Source: Paenibacillus sp. 1781tsa1
Lineage (GTDB): Bacteria; Bacillota; Bacilli; Paenibacillales; Paenibacillaceae
Assembly (NCBI RefSeq): GCF_024159265.1
Contig: NZ_JAMYWY010000001.1
Span: 2,852,001 to 2,916,000, forward strand
Length of the DNA stretch: 64,000 nucleotides
Direction: 5' to 3'
This document shows positions 53,298-62,550 of the stretch, piece after piece; the stretch's first letter is position 1; each line of letters begins with the position of its first letter. Below the pieces are notes generated by a model. The model ran no database searches and had not been told where the DNA came from. It saw nothing but the letters and a program-made list of their open reading frames with translations. Made by a program: the position numbers and the translations under genes.

Positions 53298-54005
53298 ATG
53301 AGATACACCGTATTAATTGCAGATGACGAACCAGAGATTGTGGAATTGCTTCAGCTCTATCTGGAGAAGGATTATACTATTAAGACTGCCGTGAATGGTG
53401 CCGAGGCGCTACAATGTATACGTTCAACACAGATTGATCTGGTCATACTGGATATCATGATGCCTGTAATGGATGGATTGCAGTTAATTAAGCAGATCAG
53501 GGCCACACATCACATGCCTGTACTGTTTCTATCCGCCAAAAGTCAGGATCACGATAAAATCCTTGGACTCGGACTTGGGGCAGATGATTATATAGCGAAG
53601 CCGTTCAACCCGCTTGAGATTGTCGCCAGAGTAGAGGCGTTGCTCAGAAGAGTCAATCAATTTGATGCAGCGGAGATCCCCGCTGCCAAAGAAGAGAATC
53701 TGGTATTGGGTGATCTGACGCTGGATCGATCCCAATGTATCCTTTTTCGTTCAGGAACACCTGTAACATTAACCTCTACAGAATATAAAATTATGGAATT
53801 GTTGCTTGATCAACCTGGCCGAGTGTTCACCCGAAAAAAAATCTACGAAGCGGTCTGGGGCGATTATTATGCGCACGAGGACAGCACCATTATGGTACAT
53901 ATCAGCAACATTCGGGAGAAGATCGAGCGTGATTCCAGACAACCGGAATATCTCAAAACGATAAGGGGACTGGGATACAAAATTGAAGCGCCCATGGAAA
54001 GCTAG
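53298..54005 (+). CDS. OmpR-family response regulator
   Basis: The 235-residue regulator has a receiver (IADDE, phospho-Asp LDIMMPVMDG, Lys AKPFNP) and winged helix (LLLDQPGRVFTRKKIYEAVWG, IMVHISNIREKIE, KTIRGLGYKIE). It overlaps its kinase by 23 bp. The target genes are not evident from the window. Confidence 0.94.
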   Translation: MRYTVLIADDEPEIVELLQLYLEKDYTIKTAVNGAEALQCIRSTQIDLVILDIMMPVMDGLQLIKQIRATHHMPVLFLSAKSQDHDKILGLGLGADDYIAKPFNPLEIVARVEALLRRVNQFDAAEIPAAKEENLVLGDLTLDRSQCILFRSGTPVTLTSTEYKIMELLLDQPGRVFTRKKIYEAVWGDYYAHEDSTIMVHISNIREKIERDSRQPEYLKTIRGLGYKIEAPMES

Positions 54006-55440
54006 AGAAAAGCGACTGTTGCAGACATCCCTGACACTGGATTTCTTGCTGTTCAACTTCTTTTTGCTGTTACTGGTATTGATCGTGTACCTTATAGTGT
54101 CACTGGATGTCGTGGATTTCCGCATTTCGGATCAGGTCGTTGATCCAGATCTGAATGTTGAAGCCCACGTGTATGTGGCAGAGCTGGAGAACGAATTTTA
54201 CTCCGGTGGGGGTTCGGTGTCCAGAGGGAAAGATACAGAGATTCAACGTCTCAAGGACAGCGGAGGTTGGATTGAGATTCTGGATGCGAATCGTAACGTC
54301 ATTCATCATGTAGGAGACAAGCAGGATTCGTTCACCGAATACAGTGAAGCCGAGCTGTATGCAGGACTGGAGAACCGAAGCGACCAACCGTACTATTACT
54401 CCATCACTCCGTTAAAGGCAGAAGGACCGCCAACGTATGTGTTGCTGAAGATCCCGCGTGATCTGGTCAGCGTAAGGATTAATGATAATCAGCTGATTAC
54501 CAATCTGAAGCACCCCTTATCCTTTTACATTATGATTGGCATCGGTTTGGTTTTGTTGTTGATCTTTGTATATAGCTATTGGGTCGCACGGAGAATCAAA
54601 AAACCACTTAGTATTCTCTCCTCAGGTCTTACACAGATGATCCAGGGAAATTATAGTACACGGATGTCGATCTCTGCCGAGAGGGAGTTTGTCCAGATTG
54701 GCGAGACCTTCAACTACATGGCGGACGTCATTGAGAACACCTCTGCGGAGAAACGTTATGCGGAAGAGAGCAAGCAGCGACTGATTGTAGACTTATCCCA
54801 TGATCTAAAGACACCGATAACATCTATACAGGGATATGCTCAGGCTTTGGTGGAGGGACGTGGAGAGGACAAGGACAGGCAACAACGATATCTGGGATAT
54901 ATCTATAACAAGTCAGTTCAAGTTGCACGCATGATACAGAATATGCTGGAACTGCTCAAGGTGGATTCGCCCGATTTTCGCATGCATATTCAGAGAAGAG
55001 AAATTGGAGAATTCGTGCGCGAGATTATGGCAGATACGTATGGGGAGATTGAGCAGAAACAGTTTGTCCTTCATGTGCTTGTTCCTGATGAGGAGATCTA
55101 CGCAAGGTATGATCCAGAGCTGCTATCCAGAGTCATCCAGAATTTAATCACCAATGCCTTATCGTATAATCCGCTCGGGACAGAACTGCGCGTGGAACTC
55201 ATTCCGCTCGATACCCATGTGGTGATTGAAGTAGCAGATACCGGGGTGGGCATACCCCAAGAACTGTGGTCAACGATCTTTGACCCGTTTGTACGAGGGG
55301 ATGAGGCGCGGACAGCGACCGGAGGCACCGGACTGGGATTGTCCATCGCACGGCGTAATACAGAGAAGATGGGTGGACGGCTGATCCTATCCGGGCGTGG
55401 TCGAGAGACTACCGTGTTTACCATTCAGATTCCAAATTAA
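53983..55440 (+). CDS. sensor histidine kinase with external domain and HAMP
   Basis: The 485-residue kinase has a first helix (LDFLLFNFFLLLLVLIVYLIV), an external domain of about 140 residues, a second helix (FYIMIGIGLVLLLIFVYSYW), HAMP, the H-box VDLSHDLKTPITSIQGYA, and N, D and G boxes (NLITNALSYNP, VADTGVGIP, GGTGLGLSIARRN). A TTG start inside the regulator gene indicates translational coupling. The ribosome site is weak. Confidence 0.93.
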   Translation: MKRPWKAREKRLLQTSLTLDFLLFNFFLLLLVLIVYLIVSLDVVDFRISDQVVDPDLNVEAHVYVAELENEFYSGGGSVSRGKDTEIQRLKDSGGWIEILDANRNVIHHVGDKQDSFTEYSEAELYAGLENRSDQPYYYSITPLKAEGPPTYVLLKIPRDLVSVRINDNQLITNLKHPLSFYIMIGIGLVLLLIFVYSYWVARRIKKPLSILSSGLTQMIQGNYSTRMSISAEREFVQIGETFNYMADVIENTSAEKRYAEESKQRLIVDLSHDLKTPITSIQGYAQALVEGRGEDKDRQQRYLGYIYNKSVQVARMIQNMLELLKVDSPDFRMHIQRREIGEFVREIMADTYGEIEQKQFVLHVLVPDEEIYARYDPELLSRVIQNLITNALSYNPLGTELRVELIPLDTHVVIEVADTGVGIPQELWSTIFDPFVRGDEARTATGGTGLGLSIARRNTEKMGGRLILSGRGRETTVFTIQIPN

Positions 55441-55475
55441 ATTAGAGAAGAAATGTCCATGTGGAGGGGAAAATT

Positions 55476-56555
55476 TTGTTCAAAGGAAATACGTTTGTCC
55501 GGTTCAGTATCGCACTGGCGCTGATATTGGTTAATATCTATTTATTATCACGTGTGAGCTTCATCTTTCAGCCGCTTGTCACCATGATCACGGTCATTAC
55601 CGTACCAATGATGTTGTCCGTGTTCTTTTATTATCTGCTGAGACCGCTTGTGAATTATATGGAGAAAAAGAAAATCAATCGCACGCTAAGTATTTTGCTA
55701 ATCTATCTGGTTATTGCTATTCTGGGAGTGTTCTTCATCATTGGCTTATGGCCATCGTTACGTGAGCAATTGGTTAACCTGGTCGATAACGCACCGAATC
55801 TAATCAATTCATTAAGTGAACAGCTGAGAGAGCTTGAGCAGAATGGTGCCATTCAAGCCTTGTTCCCCGAGGGCTCAACACCTTTCTCTCAGATTACGGA
55901 GTATATCAACAAAGGATTTAACTTTGTGACCAACTATGTAAGTGGATTTTTCTCACTCGTTTCCAGTTTTGCGATCATCTTGTTTACACTACCGATTCTT
56001 TTGTTCTATATGTTGTTACAAGGCGAGAAGTTTGGTCGTAAATTGGCACATATCGCTCCAAAACGTTTCCAAAATGACAGCCGTGAAGTCGTAATTGAGA
56101 TTGATCAGGCGTTGAGTGGTTTTATTGTGGGAAGAGTTTTGGTCAATCTGGCATTGGGTGTACTGATGTATATCGGTTTCTTGATCATTGGACTGCCATA
56201 CGCATTACTGCTCACGGTAATCGCGGTCATCATGAACTTTGTTCCGTTTATCGGAGCGATTGTGTCGTCTGTCCCTATTGTGATCATGGGTCTCGTGGTA
56301 TCACCATCCGTTGCCATCTGGTCTCTGATTATTATTCTTGTCGCTCAGCAGATTCAGGACAACCTGGTTGCACCGTACGTATTTGGCAAAAAGCTGGATA
56401 TTCACCCGCTTACGACGATTATTCTGGTCTTGGGTGCAGGGGACCTGGGTGGAATTATTGCCATTCTGATTATTATCCCGGTGTATATGATCGTTAAAAT
56501 TCTTTTGGTTCGAATCTATAATATGTTCTTCAAGGACAAATGGCAGAATGCATAG
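55476..56555 (+). CDS. AI-2E family (DUF20-type) membrane transporter
   Basis: The 359-residue protein has about eight membrane segments and family markers: a central LPILLFYMLLQGEKFGRKLAHIAP and the C-terminal QDNLVAPYVFGKKLDIHPLTTIILVLGAGDLGGIIAI. Family members export small molecules or, in some halotolerant strains, act as Na+/H+ antiporters. A TTG start lies six bases after GGAGGGG. It is 35 bp after the kinase gene, so it may belong to that operon. Confidence 0.9.
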   Translation: MFKGNTFVRFSIALALILVNIYLLSRVSFIFQPLVTMITVITVPMMLSVFFYYLLRPLVNYMEKKKINRTLSILLIYLVIAILGVFFIIGLWPSLREQLVNLVDNAPNLINSLSEQLRELEQNGAIQALFPEGSTPFSQITEYINKGFNFVTNYVSGFFSLVSSFAIILFTLPILLFYMLLQGEKFGRKLAHIAPKRFQNDSREVVIEIDQALSGFIVGRVLVNLALGVLMYIGFLIIGLPYALLLTVIAVIMNFVPFIGAIVSSVPIVIMGLVVSPSVAIWSLIIILVAQQIQDNLVAPYVFGKKLDIHPLTTIILVLGAGDLGGIIAILIIIPVYMIVKILLVRIYNMFFKDKWQNA

Positions 56556-56584
56556 CATGTAAATTATTCGAAGGAGTGGAGCAC

Positions 56585-56983
56585 ATGTCTGAAATCATCG
56601 AAAAACCATATAACGAACCTGAATATATCGCACCTCAATCTGTTCAAATGGGTACCATTCACATCTCGAACGATGTGCTGTCCAAGATTGTGGGGATGGC
56701 CGCGCAGAGCACGAATGGCGTATCCTCCATGTCTGTGGGGCTGACTGAAGGGATTGCCAAGAGCATCAGCGGCAAGAGTCTGCAAAAAGGGATTGACGTA
56801 CACGTCAAAGACGATCAGGCAACCATTCTGCTGCGCATCAACATTCAATATGGTAACAAGATGCACGAAGTCTGCCGTGAACTTCAACATAATGTTCAAC
56901 AGGCTGTAGAGCAATTAGCCGGTGTTATGGTCAATGAAATTAAAGTGCAAGTTGTTGGCATATCCATGCCGGAGACGGTATAA
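56585..56983 (+). CDS. Asp23/Gls24-family protein
   Basis: The 132-residue protein has the Asp23 domain: GTIHISNDVLSKIVGMAAQSTNGV, a Gly-rich SMSVGLTEGIAKSISGKS insert, and VHVKDDQATILLRINIQYG with a final amphipathic helix. Family members are alkaline-shock or envelope-stress proteins that line the inner face of the membrane. AAGGAG is eight bases before ATG. Confidence 0.92.
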   Translation: MSEIIEKPYNEPEYIAPQSVQMGTIHISNDVLSKIVGMAAQSTNGVSSMSVGLTEGIAKSISGKSLQKGIDVHVKDDQATILLRINIQYGNKMHEVCRELQHNVQQAVEQLAGVMVNEIKVQVVGISMPETV

Positions 56984-57041
56984 CCGAATGTAAGAGATAA
57001 CGATTGTAAGGATTGAACAAATGCAAGTGATATGGATTAAC

Positions 57042-57092
57042 AAAAACAGCACCTTCCCAAGTTAGCAACTTAACTGGGAGGGTGCTGTTTTA
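57042..57092. terminator. bidirectional terminator between Asp23 and AraC genes
   Basis: AAAACAGCACC-TTCCCA pairs with TGGGAGGGTGCTGTTTT, giving A-rich and T-rich flanks on both sides. It overlaps the last codons of the AraC gene. Confidence 0.85.
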
Positions 57093-57907
57093 TGTTTGCG
57101 ATAATAAGTGGGCGCTTCGCCCATCACTTTTTTGAACATTTTGGAGAAAAGCAATGCATCAGTGTAGCCCACAGAACGGGCAATGTCACCAATGGTCAGA
57201 CCGGGATCTAGGGTCAATTCGGCTGCCCTGCGCATCCGGTAATGGACCAGATACGACTGAATACTGCTTCCCATCTGGTCTTTGAAGAGAGAACACAGGT
57301 AACTTCGCTGCAAACCGACATGGGCCGCGATGGACTGAACGGTAATGGCATTGGCGTAGTTCATTTCAATAAAGTCCATTACCTGCGTTACGTATGTTTC
57401 CTTCGAATAATCCTGCATGGGTTGAAGATGCTCTGAGTTGGCCTGATCAATCAAAATGGAGAAGAATTGATACAGCAAACCAGTCATGCTGATCTCCCAG
57501 CCTTTGTGGTTGTGTCGCGAATTAATCATTCGATGCAGACAGGATCGCATCTCGTCATCCTCATTACCCAGCTCAAAAATCGGGTGATGCTCCGACAGAC
57601 AAGCCTGCTGTAAAAAGGGTTGGCTATTGCTGCCTTGAAAAGCAACCCAGCTGTATTCCCAAGGGTCATCCTGATCTGCTTCATAATGAACAACAGAATG
57701 CGGAACAATTAGAAAACCTTGACCTTTGTGCAGGGTGTATGTTTTGCCTCCCACTTCGAAGGTGCCTTTGCCATTTAAAATATAATGAATTTTGTAATAG
57801 TCTCTCATGGCAGGGCCAAAGTGATGACCTGGTGTGCAGGCTTCCGTGCCATAATGAAGGAGCTGAAGCTCCTGAAAATGATTGCTTTTAAACATATACG
57901 TAATCAA
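57062..57907 (-). CDS. AraC-family regulator with cupin-like sensor domain
   Basis: The 281-residue protein has an N-terminal cupin (YKIHYILNGKGTFEVGGKTYTLHKGQGFLIVP, YSWVAFQG) as in sugar-responsive AraC proteins, and C-terminal HTH motifs (ITVQSIAAHVGLQRSYLCSLFK, LTIGDIARSVGYTDALLFSKMFK). A TTG start lies behind AGGAG. It is divergent from the aldo/keto reductase gene, which it may control. Confidence 0.92.
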   Translation of the reverse strand: MITYMFKSNHFQELQLLHYGTEACTPGHHFGPAMRDYYKIHYILNGKGTFEVGGKTYTLHKGQGFLIVPHSVVHYEADQDDPWEYSWVAFQGSNSQPFLQQACLSEHHPIFELGNEDDEMRSCLHRMINSRHNHKGWEISMTGLLYQFFSILIDQANSEHLQPMQDYSKETYVTQVMDFIEMNYANAITVQSIAAHVGLQRSYLCSLFKDQMGSSIQSYLVHYRMRRAAELTLDPGLTIGDIARSVGYTDALLFSKMFKKVMGEAPTYYRKHKTAPSQLSC

Positions 57908-58108
57908 GGGTATTCACTCCTGTGTGATTTCGTCTCATCTTGCATTTTAACATATTAATTCGTGTAAAAGATCAATAATTGAAGAATAGTTAATGTAGAT
58001 AACAATCATTTTTCCATATGTTCAAAGTGGAATGCCATATCGTTTTGCCCGAGAAATGACTAAGATTAGAAGCAGCAAGGTAAACCATACAGGAAAGTGA
58101 GATTAACG

Positions 58109-59113
58109 ATGCCCTATACTGCGAGTGAACAACGATATGATGAGATGAAATATGTACGTTCTGGTAAATCCGGAATCAGACTGCCGCAAATTGCACTGGG
58201 TCTATGGCAGAACTTCGGTGGTAACCGTACGTTGGATATTCAGGAAGAGATGATTTTGCGTGCCTTCGACCTCGGAATTAACCATTTCGATCTGGCGAAT
58301 AACTATGGTCCACCTCCGGGATCAGCGGAAGAGAACTTTGGTGTGATTTATAAAAAACATCTGCGTCCTTATCGGGATGAGCTGCTCATCTCGTCAAAGG
58401 CTGGCTATCACATGTGGAATGGACCTTATGGCGAATGGGGTTCCCGCAAAAACCTTATTGCAAGCCTGGATCAAAGCCTTGGCCGGATGGGACTGGACTA
58501 TGTAGACATTTTCTATCATCACCGTCCAGATCCGGATACACCTTTGGAAGAGACTATGACAGCGCTGGATCATATCGTGCGGCAAGGTAAAGCACTGTAT
58601 GTGGGGTTGTCCAATTATAATGCAGAACAGACGCAAGAAGCGGTAACCATTCTGCGTCGTCTGGGTACGCCATGTCTGGTCCATCAGCCGAATTACTCCA
58701 TGTTGAATCGTTGGATTGAAGACGGTTTGCAGGATGTACTGGATGAGCAAGGTGTAGGTTCAATTGCATTCTGCCCACTTGGCCGCGGTCAGTTGACGAA
58801 TAAATATGTCGACAAGATAAAGGAAGAACGAGCCAATCCAACAGGCAATTTGAAAAAAGAAGCTTACACGGACGAACGGATTGCCAAGTTCGATGCGCTT
58901 CAGGCCGTTGCAGAAAGAAGAGGACAGACGATCTCTCAACTGGCTCTGAACTGGATCTTGCGTGGTAACCGTGTTACCTCCGCACTGATTGGTGCAAGCC
59001 GTGTGTCCCAGATCGAAGAAAACGTAGCTGCGCTCAGCGCACCGGACCTGACAACGGAGGAGTTGAATGAGATCGAAAGCATTCTTGACGGAATGGGTAA
59101 TTATCCGTGGTAA
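58109..59113 (+). CDS. aldo/keto reductase, YghZ-type L-glyceraldehyde-3-phosphate reductase-like
   Basis: The 334-residue NADPH-dependent reductase opens with the YghZ-type segment MKYVRSGKSGIRLPQIALGLW and INHFDLANNYGPPPGSAEENFG, and has the AKR tetrad: Asp and Tyr in that segment, Lys in LISSKAGYHMW and His in FYHHRPD. The C-terminal GASRVSQIEENVAAL binds the NADPH phosphate. In E. coli YghZ reduces L-glyceraldehyde-3-phosphate and methylglyoxal. The start has only a weak AGGA site, so initiation strength is uncertain. Confidence 0.92.
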   Translation: MPYTASEQRYDEMKYVRSGKSGIRLPQIALGLWQNFGGNRTLDIQEEMILRAFDLGINHFDLANNYGPPPGSAEENFGVIYKKHLRPYRDELLISSKAGYHMWNGPYGEWGSRKNLIASLDQSLGRMGLDYVDIFYHHRPDPDTPLEETMTALDHIVRQGKALYVGLSNYNAEQTQEAVTILRRLGTPCLVHQPNYSMLNRWIEDGLQDVLDEQGVGSIAFCPLGRGQLTNKYVDKIKEERANPTGNLKKEAYTDERIAKFDALQAVAERRGQTISQLALNWILRGNRVTSALIGASRVSQIEENVAALSAPDLTTEELNEIESILDGMGNYPW

Positions 59114-59178
59114 CATACACAGTATAGCTGTGTGAAAATTATAGTTAGACAAAGATTATGGTAATAAAAAATTAATAT

Positions 59179-59220
59179 GAAATGGTGCCGTCCTGATGAC
59201 CAGGAAGGTGCCATTTTTTT
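59179..59220 (+). terminator. Rho-independent terminator of the reductase gene
   Basis: AATGG and CCATT with inner CCTG/CAGG and G-U pairs form a long stem followed by T7. Confidence 0.8.
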
Positions 59221-59305
59221 ATATGTCATTTTCTTTATAGGATAAGATCTATTATAATAGTTCATTAATTGACCTATGTTTATTTTTTTGGAATGAGCCT
59301 AGTTC

Positions 59306-59337
59306 ATAGCACCTGGTCCTAGGATTTAGGGTATAAT
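59306..59337 (+). promoter_or_regulatory. FapR-like operator with -10 before the acyl-CoA synthetase gene
   Basis: ATAGCACCTGGTCCTAG (59306-59322) agrees with the Bacillus FapR consensus (TTAGTACCTGrTACTAA) at about 13 of 17 bases, including the central ACCTGGT. It lies directly upstream of TATAAT (59332). FapR represses lipid-synthesis genes and is relieved by malonyl-CoA; its use here is inferred. Confidence 0.5.
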
Positions 59338-59379
59338 ATATAGAAGCTTTACATTTGAACTACGAAGGAGAGGCTCCAT

Positions 59380-60972
59380 TTGAACTTTGAACAGTGGATT
59401 TCGCCTGAAAGCTATAACCTGACATCCGAGATGGAGAATCATCCATCAGACCGGATTGCACTTAGATGGCTCAGCGATCAACGAGAATTGGAAGAGATCA
59501 CGTATGGTGATTTATTCAAGCAGGCGAATCGTCTTGCTGGAGGTTTGCGTGAACTTGGACTGGAGAAGGGTGATCGGGTGCTGGTCATGGTACCACGCCG
59601 TATCATTGCCTATGTCATTTACATTGCTTGTCTGAAATTGGGGATTGCCGTTATTCCTTCCTCCGAGATGTTACGGGCTAAAGATCTGGAATATCGTCTG
59701 CGTCACTCTGAGGCGCGGGCTGTTATTGTATGGTCCGAGACGACTTCGGAAGTGGAAAAGATGGACGCGGATCTGCCGTCACTGACACATTGTATCGTAG
59801 CATCTCCTAATGGTGAAGTTGGCGTACCTGCTGAAGGTTGGGTCAATGTGCATGAGTTAATGCAAAATCAACCCGATGAGATGGCTGCAGTGGAAACTCA
59901 CCGTGATGATACAGCTATTCTTGCTTATACTTCAGGAACAACAGGTAATCCCAAAGGAGTTGTACATAGCCACGGTTGGGGATATGCCCACCTGCGGATC
60001 GCTTCTTCCTTATGGCTGGATATTCAGCCTTCAGATACCGTATGGGCAACAGCGGCACCTGGCTGGCAAAAATGGATCTGGAGTCCGTTCTTGTCGGTAC
60101 TCGGAAGAGGCGCGACCGGATTGGTCTACAATGGATCATTCCAGCCCAAGCGTTATCTGGAGTTGATGCAGGAACATCAAATTAATGTCCTTTGCTGTAC
60201 ACCAACCGAATATCGGTTGATGGCCAAAGCCGATGATCTTGGACATTATGATCTGTCCCATCTGCGCAGTGCTGTTTCAGCCGGTGAACCGCTCAATCAG
60301 GAAGTCATTGAAATCTTCCAACGTCACTTCGATCTGACTATTCGAGACGGATATGGACAGACCGAGAGCACGTTGTTAATCGGCAGTCTCAAAGATGCGC
60401 CTGTACGCATTGGTTCCATGGGTCAGTCGATTACACCTGGATTGATTGAAATTATTGACGAAGAGGGGCAACCTGTTCCTGCGGGTGAAGTAGGAGATAT
60501 CGCGGTACACAAAGAGATGCCGGCTTTGTTCCGGTCCTATTATCAGGATGAGGGACGGAAGGAAGCGAGTCAGCGTGGCGAGTATTTTGTGACAGGGGAT
60601 CGTGCACGGAAAGACGAAGAAGGGTACTTCTGGTTTGAAGGCCGCAGTGACGATATCATCATCAGTTCGGGTTACACCATCGGACCATTCGAAGTGGAAG
60701 AAGCACTCATGAAACACGCCAGTGTGAAGGAATGCGCGGTGGTTGCGAGTCCGGATGAGATCCGTGGCAATGTGGTAAAAGCATTTGTTGTACTGCGAGA
60801 TGATTCACTGGCTTCACCAGAACTGATGCGTGAATTGCAGCACCACGTCAAAGAAATCACAGCACCTTATAAATATCCACGTAAGATCGAATTTGTTACG
60901 GATCTGCCGAAGACAAACTCAGGCAAAATCCGCCGGATCGAGTTACGTGAACAAGAAAAACGAAATAGTTAA
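59380..60972 (+). CDS. acyl-CoA synthetase (AMP-forming, MACS-like)
   Basis: The 530-residue enzyme belongs to the ANL superfamily: AILAYTSGTTGNPKGVVHSH (P-loop) near 185, RDGYGQTESTLLIG near 325, YFVTGDRARKDEEGYFWFEGR near 405 and the C-terminal catalytic Lys in LPKTNSGKIRRIELR. It activates a carboxylic acid via acyl-AMP and transfers it to CoA. A medium-chain fatty acid or aromatic acid substrate is likely by resemblance, not proven. A TTG start lies nine bases after AAGGAG. Confidence 0.92.
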   Translation: MNFEQWISPESYNLTSEMENHPSDRIALRWLSDQRELEEITYGDLFKQANRLAGGLRELGLEKGDRVLVMVPRRIIAYVIYIACLKLGIAVIPSSEMLRAKDLEYRLRHSEARAVIVWSETTSEVEKMDADLPSLTHCIVASPNGEVGVPAEGWVNVHELMQNQPDEMAAVETHRDDTAILAYTSGTTGNPKGVVHSHGWGYAHLRIASSLWLDIQPSDTVWATAAPGWQKWIWSPFLSVLGRGATGLVYNGSFQPKRYLELMQEHQINVLCCTPTEYRLMAKADDLGHYDLSHLRSAVSAGEPLNQEVIEIFQRHFDLTIRDGYGQTESTLLIGSLKDAPVRIGSMGQSITPGLIEIIDEEGQPVPAGEVGDIAVHKEMPALFRSYYQDEGRKEASQRGEYFVTGDRARKDEEGYFWFEGRSDDIIISSGYTIGPFEVEEALMKHASVKECAVVASPDEIRGNVVKAFVVLRDDSLASPELMRELQHHVKEITAPYKYPRKIEFVTDLPKTNSGKIRRIELREQEKRNS

Positions 60973-61022
60973 ATCATTTTGTATAGATGAAATTTTGGAA
61001 ATTAAGTCTGCGGAGTGAGAGA

Positions 61023-61141
61023 GAAGGAATCGATTCTGCAGAAGCTAAAGCGGTCGTATTTGTCTCCGAATTTTATTTTAACCTTTGAAAAATACGATGA
61101 AGAAAATTTGGAGACAACGACGATCTAAAGAACGATCCTTC
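61023..61141 (+). repeat. structured intergenic repeat, copy C (diverged core)
   Basis: This core has little sequence identity to copies A and B but the same fold: GAAGGAATCGATTC (61023-61036) pairs with GAACGATCCTTC (61130-61141), GGTCGT pairs with ACGATC, and CTCCGAATTTT (61064) pairs with AAAATTTGGAG (61103-61113). It lies about 78 bp upstream of the aminopeptidase start, in the same direction as the gene. Confidence 0.6.
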
Positions 61142-61218
61142 GCTGTAACGGCCACTCAATAGAGTCCAAGTCAATTGCAATCCATGTCATAATATATGAA
61201 ACAGGAGTGAACACAACC

Positions 61219-62463
61219 ATGAGTCAATTTGAACAAACCTTTGAAAAGTCATTGGAACAATACGCAGAACTGGTTGTCAAAGTCGGCGTAAATATTCAAA
61301 AAGGACAGGATCTGCTCGTCACTGCACCCATCGAAACACTTGAATTCACTCGCTTGATTGTTCAAAAAGCGTATGCAGCCGGAGCGAAGTATGTGCAAGT
61401 GGAATTCGATGACGACAACATTACCCGCAGTCGCTTCGAGCATGGCTCGGATGACAGCTTCGATTATTATCCAGCCTGGAAAGGCGACATGATGGAGAAG
61501 TTCGCCGAAGCTGGCGGAGCAACGTTGACGATCAAAGTACCTGACCCGGATCTGTACAATGGGATTAATTCGGACAACGTCTCCCGTGCGACTAAGGCTG
61601 CTGCTCAAGCACGTAAAGGATATGCCAAATACACACGTAATCATGAAATTAGCTGGTGTTTGATCAAAGCACCGACCAAGGCTTGGGCGAACAAAGTGTT
61701 TGCCGACATCCCGGAAGAAGACCGAATCAACGTGATGTGGGAAACCATTTTCAAAATGAACCGTGTTGATGGTGGAGACGCCGTACAAAATTGGAGAGAG
61801 CATCTGGATACTCTGAATAGCATGAGTGATCTCCTGAACCAAAAGAACTATAAGAGCCTGCATTACCGTGCGCCAGGCACAGACCTGAAAATTGAGCTAG
61901 TCCATAACCATATCTGGGGCGGTGGCGGCAGCGAAAATAAACAAGGCGTATATACGGTCGCCAATATGCCGACTGAAGAAGTATTCACCATGCCTAAGCG
62001 CAGTGGGGTGAACGGTTATGTTAGCAGCACCATGCCTCTGAACCTGAACGGGCAGCTGGTTGACCAGATGAGAATCACCTTCAAGGACGGACAAGTTGTT
62101 GCCTTTACGGCAGCATCAGGCGAAGAGCATCTGAAGAACCTGTTTGCCACCGATGAAGGAGCACGTTACCTGGGTGAAGTGGCACTCGTGCCTCATGACT
62201 CCCCGATCTCCAACTTGAATCGTATTTTCTATAATACGGGGATTGATGAAAATGCATCTTGCCATTTGGCTGTTGGAAGTGCGTATCCATTCAACATGAA
62301 AGATGGCACAACGATGTCTAACGAAGAGTTGCTGAAGCATGAGTGCAATGTGAGCCTGACTCACGTCGATTTCATGATCGGTTCCGCAGAGCTGGATATC
62401 GATGGTGAGTTACAGGATGGTACAATCGAGCCGGTATTCCGTAAAGGCAACTGGGCATTTTAA
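61219..62463 (+). CDS. M29-family metal aminopeptidase (AmpS/PepS type)
   Basis: The 414-residue enzyme has the M29 signatures: AELVVKVGVNIQKGQDLLVTAPIETLEFTRL at the start, a metal-site Glu region, HNHIWGGGGSENKQGVYTVANMPTEEVFTMP near 235-260, and NASCHLAVGSAYP near 355 with the HVDFMIGS segment. It releases N-terminal amino acids from peptides in the cytoplasm. ATG 61219 has AGGAG 11 bases upstream; an in-frame GTG at 61207 is too close to it. It is preceded by structured repeat copy C. Confidence 0.93.
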   Translation: MSQFEQTFEKSLEQYAELVVKVGVNIQKGQDLLVTAPIETLEFTRLIVQKAYAAGAKYVQVEFDDDNITRSRFEHGSDDSFDYYPAWKGDMMEKFAEAGGATLTIKVPDPDLYNGINSDNVSRATKAAAQARKGYAKYTRNHEISWCLIKAPTKAWANKVFADIPEEDRINVMWETIFKMNRVDGGDAVQNWREHLDTLNSMSDLLNQKNYKSLHYRAPGTDLKIELVHNHIWGGGGSENKQGVYTVANMPTEEVFTMPKRSGVNGYVSSTMPLNLNGQLVDQMRITFKDGQVVAFTAASGEEHLKNLFATDEGARYLGEVALVPHDSPISNLNRIFYNTGIDENASCHLAVGSAYPFNMKDGTTMSNEELLKHECNVSLTHVDFMIGSAELDIDGELQDGTIEPVFRKGNWAF

Positions 62464-62502
62464 TTTCTAATCTAGCTAATCATAATAAAAGTACTGCACG
62501 AG

Positions 62503-62532
62503 AAAGTGACTTCACCTGAAGTCACTTTTTTC
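62503..62532 (+). terminator. Rho-independent terminator of the aminopeptidase gene
   Basis: AAAGTGACTTCA and TGAAGTCACTTT pair perfectly around CC, followed by T-rich sequence. Confidence 0.9.
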
Positions 62533-62550
62533 GTTACCTCGTAACATGGA

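Noticed and set aside
61219..62463. Possible second short protein starting at GTG 61207
   Set aside because: It is the same frame with a start too close to the ribosome site, so it was treated as an alternative start and not used.
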